Translations under genes and position numbers: made by a program
Notes under the pieces: generated by a model
Told to the model about the DNA's origin: nothing
What the model saw: the letters and a program-made list of their open reading frames with translations, nothing else
Database searches by the model: none
Part shown: positions 25,416 through 33,005 of the stretch, piece by piece
How positions within the stretch are numbered: the stretch's first letter is position 1
Layout: each line of letters begins with the position of its first letter
From: Amycolatopsis sp.
Lineage (GTDB): Bacteria; Actinomycetota; Actinomycetes; Mycobacteriales; Pseudonocardiaceae
Length of the DNA stretch: 53,716 bases
Assembly (NCBI RefSeq): GCF_025464955.1
Contig: NZ_JAODNM010000021.1
Location: 1 to 53,716, forward strand
Direction: 5' to 3'

Positions 25416-26291
25416 ATGACCACCACCTCCCCGACCACCCGTCCCGCGGCGGCGGCGGGCACGTTCCTGCTCGGCGGCGACCTCCCGATCCACCGGCTCG
25501 GCTACGGTTCGATGCGACTGAGCGGCAAGGGAATCTGGGGACCGCCCGAGGATCCCGACGAGGCCGTCCGGGTACTGCGCCGGGCCGTCGAACTCGGGGT
25601 CACCTTCATCGACACGGCGGACTCCTACGGCCCGTTCGACACCGAGGAAGTCATCCGCACCGCGCTGCACCCATACCGCGAAGACCTCGTGATCGCCACG
25701 AAGGCGGGGTTGATCCGGCCCGGTCCCGACGACTGGCGTCCGCTCGGCCGTCCCGAATACCTGCGCCAGCAGGCGGAACTGAGCCTGCGCCGCCTGGGTG
25801 TCGATCGCATCGACCTGTTCCAGCTGCACCGCGTCGATCCGCTCGTCCCGCTGGCGGAGCAGGTCGGCGAACTGAAGTTGCTTCAGGCAGAAGGAAAGAT
25901 CCGGCACATCGGGCTGTCCGAGGTGACCGTCGAGCAGGTCGAGCAGGCCCGCGAGATCGTCGAGATCGCTTCGATCCAGAACCTCTATAACTTCTCCGAC
26001 CGCTCGTACGAAGGTGTCCTCGATTACGCGGAGCAGGCCGGAATCGCGTTCATCCCGTGGTTCCCGATCGCCGCCGGCGAACTCGCCCGCGAGGACAGCC
26101 CCTTGCTCGCACTGGCCGGCGAACTTTCGGCCTCCCCGGCGCAGATCGCGCTCGCCTGGCTCCTGCGCCGGTCCCCGGTCGTCGTGCCTATCCCCGGCAC
26201 GTCCACGGTGGCCCACCTGGAAGAGAACGTCTCCAGCGCGCTCCTCTCCCTGTCCGACACCCAATATCACGCCCTCAGCTCGCCGGAGTGA
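25416..26291 (+). CDS. Aldo/keto reductase
   Basis: A 291-residue NADPH-dependent oxidoreductase. The catalytic tetrad is in place: Asp66 and Tyr71 (DTADSYG), Lys96 (ATKAG) and His138 (QLHRVD). IPGTSTVAHLEENV near the C-terminus is the NADP-binding signature. The ATG at 25416 has AAGGGAAC upstream. It resembles the pyridoxal-reductase-like/general stress AKRs common beside TetR- or LAL-controlled transporters. The substrate is unknown; a tailoring role in the lost polyketide pathway is possible but not shown. Confidence 0.9.
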   Translation: MTTTSPTTRPAAAAGTFLLGGDLPIHRLGYGSMRLSGKGIWGPPEDPDEAVRVLRRAVELGVTFIDTADSYGPFDTEEVIRTALHPYREDLVIATKAGLIRPGPDDWRPLGRPEYLRQQAELSLRRLGVDRIDLFQLHRVDPLVPLAEQVGELKLLQAEGKIRHIGLSEVTVEQVEQAREIVEIASIQNLYNFSDRSYEGVLDYAEQAGIAFIPWFPIAAGELAREDSPLLALAGELSASPAQIALAWLLRRSPVVVPIPGTSTVAHLEENVSSALLSLSDTQYHALSSPE

Positions 26292-26297
26292 TTGCTC

Positions 26298-26377
26298 TCT
26301 CCTTGCCTGGCAAGGAGAATCGGTCCCGAAGACGGAGTACCGGCGGACCCGTCCGGCCAGGTGCCGGGCGGGTCCGC
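26298..26377. terminator. Two hairpins between convergent genes
   Basis: TCTCCTTG / CAAGGAGA (26298-26318) and GCGGACCCG / CGGGTCCGC (26343-26377) separate the reductase gene (plus) from the LAL regulator (minus). Together they can terminate both transcripts. Confidence 0.65.
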
Positions 26378-26389
26378 AGACTGCTGGGG

Positions 26390-29154
26390 TCAGCCCGAGC
26401 GGGGAAGGCTGGGTCGCAGCTCCCGAACCAGTTCGCTGCGGCGGCGCACGTTCAGTTTCCGGTAAGCGCGGGTGAGATGCTGCTCGACCGTGCTGACCGT
26501 GACGAACAGCTTGTTCGCGATATCGCGGTTGCTATGCCCGTTCGCGGCAAGCATCGCCACCCGCCGTTCGGCGTGGCTCAGCTCCCCGAGTGAACCCGGC
26601 GCGGACGAGTTCGGCTCCGGGGGCTCGGTATCGGACATGATGCCGATGGCCCGCCCGCTCCCGCTCTGCTTCATCAGCCTGTCGGCCTTGCGCAAGGTGC
26701 GCTGGGCAACCTTGTCCTCGCCGAGCGTGTGCTGTGCCCAGCCCAGCTCGGTCAGCGTGGCCGCGAGTTCGGCGTGGTCGTCGCCGAACTCGATCATCGC
26801 CACCGCTTGTGCCAGCGACTGTGCCCGCTCGTCGATGTCCTGTGTCGCGGCGAGCGCCCGCAGTGCCGAGGCGAGGGTTCTCCGGTCCGACGGCGGGCAC
26901 CGGCGGATCTCCTCGGTCGCCAGCAGTCTTGCCCGTTCGACCTGGTCCAGCCGCAGGTACACCCGCGCCGAGGCGGTGCGCCACGGCAGCAGCGACGGCA
27001 GGTCCATCTCCCATGCCGCCGTCAGCCTTCCGATGGTGTCGAAGCAGTCCAGCGCCTCTCGGTGGTTCCCGGCCTCATACTGGAAGCGGCCGCAGGCGAG
27101 CAGGTACAGCAGTCCGACGGGGGTTTGGAACAGGGCGTCGGGAACGGGTACCCGTAGGTAGTGCCCGGCTTTTTCGCGGTCTTCGGCCAAGGTGGCCGCG
27201 GTGATGGCGGTAGCCAGTGGGAACCCCGCCAGCACGCCCCAGCTTTCAGCCGGGAGCAGTTCGAAGGCACCGGCGGCGAACTTCCCCGCCACCGCGAAGT
27301 TTCCCCGCCTCAACGAGATTTCCGCGCGTATCGCGCACAGCAATGCCTGCCAGGTCGGTGCCCCCGCAGCGGCGGCCTGGTCGATCAGCTCGTCGGACCG
27401 GGATTCCGCGACCGCTGCCTGGTCGTTCGCGACGAGCGCGAACAGTGAGAGCAGGATCGGCACGAGGGTGCGTTCGCCGAGGGCGACCGAGTCGAGGAAG
27501 TGCTTGGCGCGCTCTGCGGAGTCGGGGTCAGGACCGTGAGTGAGCGCGGAGCCGAGCGCCCGCGCGGTACGAAGGTAGGCGCCGAGGATTGACGACGACC
27601 GGGCCTGCACCGGGATGCTGATCGGTTGACCCGGTTCGGTTCACTTTCCCTCCTGGTTCCTGGATAGAGAAAGGAAAGCAGGCTACTGAGCGCGTGCAGC
27701 GGCGTCGGCACGTCCGGTCGCGGCGCTGACACCCCTAGGTGGGCGAGCGCATCGAGTGCGTTGTCGACCTGGCCGAACCACAGCTGGGCGACGACGGGTG
27801 TGATGGCGTCAGATCCGGTGAGGTGGCCGGCTCCGACAGCTTCGGCCAATGCGGGGAGCCGCCGTCTCGCCTGCGCCGGGTCGACGCGCCATTCACCGCG
27901 CAGCAGCAGCATTTCGGTGGTCGCGTTGAGGTCAGGGCTGACGGTGGCGCCGTAGTGCTGGGCGAGCCGCAGGTACGGTCCGGCCGTTTGCCCGCCCTCC
28001 TCCATCGCGGTTTCGGCCGCCTGGTGCAGCACCGGCAACAGCGTCAGGTCGACTCGCTCGGCCGCGACCAGGTGGGTTGCGATGGCCGAGGCCTCCGCAC
28101 CGTCCTTGTGCAGCAGGCGTGCCGTGCGCAGGTGCAGCTCAGTGCGTACCTCGTGGTCGGTGGCGTCGCGGATCAGCCGGGCGGTCCGGCTGTCCCGGAA
28201 CCGCCCGCCCGCCAGTAGCCCGGTGTCGTCCAGTGCGGCAAGTGCCAGCTCAGCCGTGGTCGCCGGGATTCCGGCGAGCTTGCCGAGCCACTCCGGCGCG
28301 ACGGGCACATCGGCGAACGCGAGGGCGCGTGCGGTGGCGAACATCGACGGAGTGAACCGGTACAGGCAGTCGGAAAGCGCCCGCTCGTAGGCTTCTCCGG
28401 GTTCGTATCCGCTGGACGCCTGGCGGCTTGTCGAGTGGTCCTCTGCCAGCGCGCGGACGAGCAGCGGCAGGCCACCGCTCAGCGCGTGATCCTCCGGGGC
28501 GAGCGTGCGCGCCTGGCTCACGTCCATGCCCTGCGCGAGTACGTGCCCCACCCCGGAGACGGACAGCGGGCGCAGCCGGATCCGCCCGCAGACCGGTGCG
28601 CGCGGAAGCTCGGCGTGGAAAAGGGGATAGGAGCGGTGTGGATAGGACTGGTGCGGGTAGGTCGCCTCGGTGAGCAGCAGCAACGTCGGGGTGACTTGGA
28701 AACGCCGCACGAGGAACAGCAGTGCCTGCAGCGACGCGACGTCCGCGTGGTGTGCGTCGTCCACCGCGATCACCAGTGGTTGCCGGGAGTTCTCCGCGGT
28801 CTCCAGCAGCAGGTCGCCGATCCGGCGTGATGAACCGGAAATCCGCTCGAAGCCCGCGTTGTCGGGTGAGGTGTCGAGCAGTTGCGCGATCCGCCGGACG
28901 ACCGGCGGTGCCAGCCGTGCTTTGCGAAGCAGCTGGCGGAGGATCTCGTTGGGGATCTCGTGTTCCGACCGGGAACCCACGGCGTCGAACAGCACGGCGC
29001 CCGTCGCGACGACCTCTTCGGTGAAGGCACGGAGCAGCGCGGTTTTCCCGCTGCCGACCGGGCCGGTGAGCACTGCGACGCGGCTGTGCCCGGCGACGGA
29101 TTCCGCGAACAGGTCTCGGAGCTCCTGCAGTGCTCGGGCGCGTTCGACGAGCAT
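26390..29154 (-). pseudogene. LAL-family (large ATP-binding LuxR) regulator, split by a frameshift
   Basis: The front frame (29154 down to about 27630) encodes an AAA-type NTPase: Walker A LTGPVGSGKTALLRAF near residue 30, Walker B LVIAVDDAHHADV. The rear frame (about 27635 to 26390) encodes TPR-like helices and a C-terminal LuxR helix-turn-helix (LSHAERRVAMLAANGHSNRDIANKLFVTVSTVEQHL, given here in overlapping pieces: LSHAERRVAMLAANG, NRDIANKLFVTVSTVEQ). Together they make about 920 residues, the normal LAL length, but a single base change around 27620-27640 breaks the frame. A GTG at 27610 could restart the rear half. LAL proteins activate polyketide clusters; this one adjoins the wrecked PKS region. 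Confidence 0.83.
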
Positions 29155-29398
29155 GTCTGTCCCCCTGATGAATTGGCGGGTACTCCCCAGTAGTCGAATT
29201 CGGCCGACGATGGCCCAAATAGCCCTTTGATCCCCGTGTCAAGAGCCCATTAGTGGTGTTACCTGCGATAGTGACTGCGCGTGCCGTCCGGAGGGATGCC
29301 GCTGACCAGTGCTTCCTTGCCTTGATCGGCGCTCAGAAAAAACACGGCGTGTACTATCTGCACCCTAGTATCGGCGTTCAACTGGTACGCTGTCAAAC
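29155..29398. promoter_or_regulatory. Divergent region between LAL and TetR genes with TetR-type operator words
   Basis: ACACGGCGTGT (29342-29352, palindromic) and TCGGCGTTCAA (29371-29381) repeat the words found upstream of the DHA2 exporter gene. A -10-like TACGCT at 29386-29391 lies 7 nt before the TetR ATG, so the transcript is likely leaderless and repressed by its own product. Confidence 0.6.
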
Positions 29399-30103
29399 AT
29401 GGGAGTCGACGCACCGACCAGCCGTCGGGCCCGGATTCGAGCGGAAACTGCCCACGAGATCAAGGCGGTCGCGCTCAAGCACATGGCCGCCAACGGGACG
29501 GCCTCCATCTCCTTGCGGGCCATCGCGAGAGACATGGGCATGACCGCGGGTGCCATCTACAGCTACTACGATAACCGCGATGTGCTCATCAGCGCGTTGA
29601 TCGCGGACGTGTACACCGCGCTCGCCGAAGAACTCAAGGTCGCGCGTGGCGAACTGCCTGTCGACGACGCAGCCGGTCGGGTCCGCGCGCACGGCACGGC
29701 CTATCGGCAGTGGGCGATCAGCAGGCCTGAGGAGTTCCGGCTGCTCTACGGCGATCCGGAGCCCGACTACACGCCGCCGCCGGGCGGGGCCGCCGCCGAA
29801 GCCGAGCGAAACTTGTGCGCAGCGCTGCTCGAACTGGTGGCTGCTGCCTGGCCGCAGGCGGCCACCACAATCGCGCTCGACGAATACGACTGGTCCGATT
29901 TCGACACCGAGTTCGCCGACCGCGCGCGCGAGGTCGGCCTGATTCCGGCGGCCGCCGCGCTCTCACTGCGTATCTGGGGCCGCATGCACGGCTTGGTCGC
30001 GCTGGAGGTCTACGGACACCTCAGCCCGCAGGTGACCGACCCGGCCAAGCTGTACCGCACCGAAATGGGCGAGCTCACGCGCTCGCTCGGGCTCACTGGC
30101 TGA
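29399..30103 (+). CDS. TetR family regulator with TetR_C_13 (WHG)-type ligand domain
   Basis: A 234-residue repressor. The helix-turn-helix reads SISLRAIARDMGMTAGAIYSYY (about 38-59) in the usual TetR position, followed by DNRDVLISALI. The C-terminal part contains RPEEFRLLYGDPEP, PAAAALSLRIWGRMHGLVALEVYGHL and TDPAKLY; the W-G-R-x-H-G-L pattern is typical of the WHG domain. It lies divergent from the LAL gene. Shared words in its own promoter and that of the DHA2 exporter 5.5 kb away make that exporter its likely target. Confidence 0.9.
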   Translation: MGVDAPTSRRARIRAETAHEIKAVALKHMAANGTASISLRAIARDMGMTAGAIYSYYDNRDVLISALIADVYTALAEELKVARGELPVDDAAGRVRAHGTAYRQWAISRPEEFRLLYGDPEPDYTPPPGGAAAEAERNLCAALLELVAAAWPQAATTIALDEYDWSDFDTEFADRAREVGLIPAAAALSLRIWGRMHGLVALEVYGHLSPQVTDPAKLYRTEMGELTRSLGLTG

Positions 30104-30284
30104 ACGCGCGACCGCCGAGGTCAGACCGAGAAGTCGGCCGAAACGGCGTCAGTGCTCCCGATTTTCGTTGCTGTCACCGCGGTTGTTCTCCTTCGACCCT
30201 AGCAATCCGAGCGGCGCCGGTTGGGGACTCCGGAGGTCCGATCCATTCAAGCCACGCCGGCGCCGAGGTCGTTAACGTGGCGGC

Positions 30285-30677
30285 ATGACACCTCGTTTTG
30301 ATCTCATCGGCCTTGTCGTCGTGGACATGGCCGCGTCGCTGGCGTTCTACCGGCGGCTCGGGTTGGAGATACCGGCCGGGTCCGACGACGAGCCGCACGT
30401 CGAGGCGGTCCTGCCCGGCGGTTTGCGGTTTGCGTGGGATCGGGTCGAAACCATTCGATCCTTCGATCCCGAGTGGACAGTGCCGACCGGTGGGCCGGCT
30501 GTTGGGCTCGCCTTCGCATGTGACAGCGCCGCAGACGTCGATCAGACCTACGCGGAGCTCATGGACGCCGGATACCGCGGGCACAAGGAGCCCTGGGACG
30601 CGTTCTGGGGTCAGCGGTACGCGACGATCCAGGACCCCGACGGCAACAACGTGGACCTCTTCGCGCCGCTCGGCTGA
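30285..30677 (+). CDS. VOC (glyoxalase/bleomycin-resistance fold) family protein
   Basis: A 130-residue single-domain protein with two beta-alpha-beta-beta-beta units: FDLIGLVVVDMAASLAFYRRLGLEI at the start and RYATIQDPDGNNVDLFAPL at the end. The DPDGN(N)VDLF end is a family hallmark with the metal-ligand Asp/Glu region. The large family covers isomerases, dioxygenases and drug-binding proteins. No neighbour fixes a role. It converges on the TetR gene that follows. Confidence 0.88.
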   Translation: MTPRFDLIGLVVVDMAASLAFYRRLGLEIPAGSDDEPHVEAVLPGGLRFAWDRVETIRSFDPEWTVPTGGPAVGLAFACDSAADVDQTYAELMDAGYRGHKEPWDAFWGQRYATIQDPDGNNVDLFAPLG

Positions 30678-30685
30678 CACCGAGT

Positions 30686-30719
30686 GTGGGACTCGCGGCC
30701 GCGGACGTGGGACTCGCGG
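30686..30719. repeat. Direct repeat of GTGGGACTCGCGG between convergent genes
   Basis: Two perfect copies (30686-30698 and 30707-30719), 21 bp apart, separated by CCGCGGAC. The stretch CGCGGCCGCG between the copies is itself palindromic. Possibly another dispersed intergenic element or terminator. Confidence 0.6.
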
Positions 30720-30728
30720 TCACTCGGG

Positions 30729-31292
30729 TCAGGTCCACCATGCGGGCGCGGCTTCGGCGACTGCCTCTTCGAGGACTTCTCTTGTTATCGCTGGATTCTG
30801 CAGCCAGGTCCTGATCGCGCCGGCGAAACCGTGTGCCACGAACTGGGCCACCAGCTCGATTCCCTCCTCCGTGAGGTTCGGTGAGCGGGCGCGTCGGACG
30901 AACGCGAGGCTGTAGCTGACGAAGTGGTCCACCAGAACGTCGAACAATCCCGCATCGGCGGACGTGGCCAGTGCCTGACGATAGATGTTCTGGTAGCGCG
31001 ACACATGATCGAAGATGTCGGCGTTGGCCATGCGCAACAGCACCGTCGGCGGTTGACCGGCGCGCGCTCGGCGCTGAGTGTCGGTCTCGGCGAGCTCGGC
31101 CAGATCTCGCCGCAACGCCTGGATCAGTGCCTCCTGCGGCGAGTCGAACCGGTTGTAGAACGTCCGCCTGGTCACCCCGGCCCTCGTGCACAGTTCTGAC
31201 ACGGTGAGCTGCGATACCGGCGTCTCCGCGGCAAGCTCGACAACAGCGTGCTCGACAGCCTGTGTCGTGCGGACGATTCGCGCATCGACCAC
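30729..31292 (-). CDS. TetR family transcriptional regulator
   Basis: A 187-residue repressor with the helix-turn-helix SQLTVSELCTRAGVTRRTFYNRF (about 27-49; core TVSELCTRAGVTRRTFY). The C-terminal domain matches the short TetR group often linked to antibiotic-inducible or SnoaL/NTF2 genes. The GTG start at 31292 has GGAG 11 nt upstream. It is divergent from the SnoaL-like gene with 87 bp between start codons, so autoregulation and control of that neighbour are likely. Confidence 0.88.
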   Translation of the reverse strand: MVDARIVRTTQAVEHAVVELAAETPVSQLTVSELCTRAGVTRRTFYNRFDSPQEALIQALRRDLAELAETDTQRRARAGQPPTVLLRMANADIFDHVSRYQNIYRQALATSADAGLFDVLVDHFVSYSLAFVRRARSPNLTEEGIELVAQFVAHGFAGAIRTWLQNPAITREVLEEAVAEAAPAWWT

Positions 31293-31379
31293 GTCGTGAC
31301 GCTCCTTCCGGCCAGCCTGGCTTCAAGATAATATACAACTGTGCAATAGTGGGTTGGTCGTCTACCGAAAGGATGCTCC
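31293..31379. promoter_or_regulatory. Divergent promoter region of the TetR/SnoaL-like pair
   Basis: AT-rich core GATAATATACAACTGTG (31327-31343) in an otherwise GC-rich region provides -10-like hexamers on both strands (TATTAT and TATATT on the minus strand). It is short enough that one repressor site would control both genes. No perfect palindrome was found. Confidence 0.4.
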
Positions 31380-31844
31380 GTGAGCCCGCATTCGTCCCTA
31401 TCCGAACAAGACGCGGCCGACCGACTCGCACTCCGCGAGCTGGTCGACGCCTACGCCCACTGCGCCGACCGGCGCGACGCAGCCGGTCAGATGGCACTGT
31501 TCGCCGAAGACACCCACTTCGTGGTGTACATGGATCCCAAGTCGGCCGAACCCAGCCAAGACCTGCGCGGCCGGGAATCGCTCGCCCCGGTCTTCGACGC
31601 GCTCAACGCCTATGACGCCACGACGCACTTCAACGGACAGAACACCGCGGTCCTCGACGGAGACCGGGCGACCGGTGAGGCCTACTGCCTGGCCCACCAT
31701 GTGTCCACGGCCGCTGGACAGCGCACGCTCATGATCGCCTCGATCCGCTACCTCGACACCTACGCCAAGCAGCATGGGTCGTGGTACTTCGCTGAGCGCA
31801 AGCTCATGGTCGACTGGACCGAAACTCGCTCGTCAACGCCGTGA
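31380..31844 (+). CDS. SnoaL-like / NTF2-fold protein
   Basis: A 154-residue protein with the SnoaL_4-type pattern: ALRELVDAYAHCADRRDAAGQMALFAEDTHFVVY at the front (key parts RELVDAYAHCADRRD and MALFAEDTHF), and HHVSTAAGQRTLMIASIRYLDTY with WYFAERKLMVDW at the end. The His/Asp-bearing cone fold acts as small hydrolase, isomerase or binding protein. The GTG start follows AAGGATG. It is probably controlled by the divergent TetR protein. The substrate is unknown. Confidence 0.88.
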   Translation: MSPHSSLSEQDAADRLALRELVDAYAHCADRRDAAGQMALFAEDTHFVVYMDPKSAEPSQDLRGRESLAPVFDALNAYDATTHFNGQNTAVLDGDRATGEAYCLAHHVSTAAGQRTLMIASIRYLDTYAKQHGSWYFAERKLMVDWTETRSSTP

Positions 31845-31877
31845 GCGAGTGCCTACTCCAGTTCTGGAAAGCGTCCG

Positions 31878-32162
31878 TCATGCCCGCAGTGTGACGTGGC
31901 TCGGCCCGTTGAACCGTGCCCGCGACAGCACCGTCTTCGGTATACGCAGCCCCGCATTCTGCGTGAACAGCATCCGTGCCATGCCGAACGTCACTTCCCC
32001 GCTGGTCACCGCTGAGACCTCGTCGTACAGGTCGCGGATCTTGTCGGTCATCTTCTCCTCGCTGTCCGCTCCTGTCCCCCGGATATCCCACAGCAGCGTT
32101 TCGACCTTGTTGAGGGCCGCGAGGTCGAGCCGGACACTGACCGCGAACGCGTCGATGAGCAC
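31878..32162 (-). CDS. Unrecognised protein, possibly 5'-truncated
   Basis: A 94-residue frame with strong GC3 coding bias (IDAFAVSVRLDLAALNKVE at the front, ARMLFTQNAGLRIPKTVLSR later). The frame continues upstream of the GTG used here into the dispersed palindrome copy at 32188-32238, without a ribosome binding site. I suspect the remnant of a larger gene whose 5' end was lost at that element, but cannot name a family. It is predicted soluble and helical. Confidence 0.5.
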   Translation of the reverse strand: MLIDAFAVSVRLDLAALNKVETLLWDIRGTGADSEEKMTDKIRDLYDEVSAVTSGEVTFGMARMLFTQNAGLRIPKTVLSRARFNGPSHVTLRA

Positions 32163-32187
32163 CGGGTCGGCCAGGCGTGAGCCGCAA

Positions 32188-32238
32188 GACTGGTGAGTGG
32201 CTAGTCCGGTTCTAACCGGCCGGAACGCTCACGAGTCC
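32188..32238. repeat. Compound palindrome, dispersed intergenic element copy 2
   Basis: Inner hairpin CCGGTT-CT-AACCGG (32206-32219) and right arm CGGAACGCTCACGAGTCC (32221-32238) match copy 1 at 16505-16556. The left arm (from GACTGGTGAGTGG) has decayed and pairs only in part. It lies between the unrecognised minus-strand gene and the GntR gene. Confidence 0.75.
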
Positions 32239-32260
32239 GGCGCTCGTCGCTTCATGCTGC

Positions 32261-32283
32261 TTGCCATAGCCAAATGGTAGTGT
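32261..32283 (+). promoter_or_regulatory. GntR-site-like promoter element of the first GntR gene
   Basis: TTGCCATAGC-CAA-ATGGTAGTGT parallels the element in front of the second GntR gene (36616-36647), which reads TTGCTATAGC ... ATGCTATTGT. The two paralogous regulators may therefore recognise each other's operators. Confidence 0.5.
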
Positions 32284-32323
32284 CCGGCTGTCGATATCGC
32301 CCCGCCCGAGGAGTCGCACGACA

Positions 32324-32995
32324 GTGACGTCGGATCTACCTCCCCTGATGCGAGCGCAGTCCCTCGCCGAGCAGGCTTACCAGGCCATCCGCGAAGGGAT
32401 CGCGACCGGACTGTTCGACGCGGGGGAGCGTGTCACCGAGCGCGGCTTGGCCGCCCGGCTCAACGTCAGCCCGACGCCGATCCGGGAGGCTATTCGTCGC
32501 CTGGAGCAGGAGGGGCTGATCGAGCGGGTCTCCGCCCGCCAGCTGCGCGTCGTCGAGCACTCTCCGGATGCCTTGCGTGAACTGATGTTGACCAGCGCCG
32601 CTTTGCGGGCGATGGAGGCACGATTCGCGACTCGCAAGATCACCGACGACGCGCTCGACCGGATGGCCGCCTTGGTCGACACGCTCGCCACCGAGCACGA
32701 CCGGACCGACTCCGACTACCTGCGCATCGCGCGTGAATTCGACCTGGAGATAGAGAAGGCGGCCGACAATCCCACACTGCGCGGCATCATCGGGAGCCTG
32801 TCCGTCGTGGGCCACGAGCGGCGGACCCGGTCCGTCGTGTCGATGCGCACGCACACCGAGATCGGCGAGCGTCGGATCCAGGGCCACCGCGACATCCTGG
32901 CCGCCTTGCGCAGCCGAGACGCCGACGCCGTAGAGCAGGCCTTTCGCCGGCACGCCACCACCGGCGTCGAACTGCTCCTCGGCGACCTCGACTGA
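32324..32995 (+). CDS. GntR family regulator, FCD (FadR C-terminal) subgroup, paralogue 1
   Basis: A 223-residue regulator. The winged helix-turn-helix contains GERVTERGLAARLNVSPTPIREAIRRLEQEGLIERV (core RGLAARLNVSPTPIREAI, about 44-61). The helical FCD domain follows and binds carboxylic acids, usually through metal-bound His residues. The GTG at 32324 is 10 nt after GAGGAG. It shares long stretches with the GntR at 36679 (SLAE-A-A-RE-IATG, GERVTERGLA, ARQLR), so the two arose by duplication. It lies convergent with the MMPL gene. Confidence 0.9.
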   Translation: MTSDLPPLMRAQSLAEQAYQAIREGIATGLFDAGERVTERGLAARLNVSPTPIREAIRRLEQEGLIERVSARQLRVVEHSPDALRELMLTSAALRAMEARFATRKITDDALDRMAALVDTLATEHDRTDSDYLRIAREFDLEIEKAADNPTLRGIIGSLSVVGHERRTRSVVSMRTHTEIGERRIQGHRDILAALRSRDADAVEQAFRRHATTGVELLLGDLD

Positions 32996-33005
32996 CGCGC
33001 ATGAC

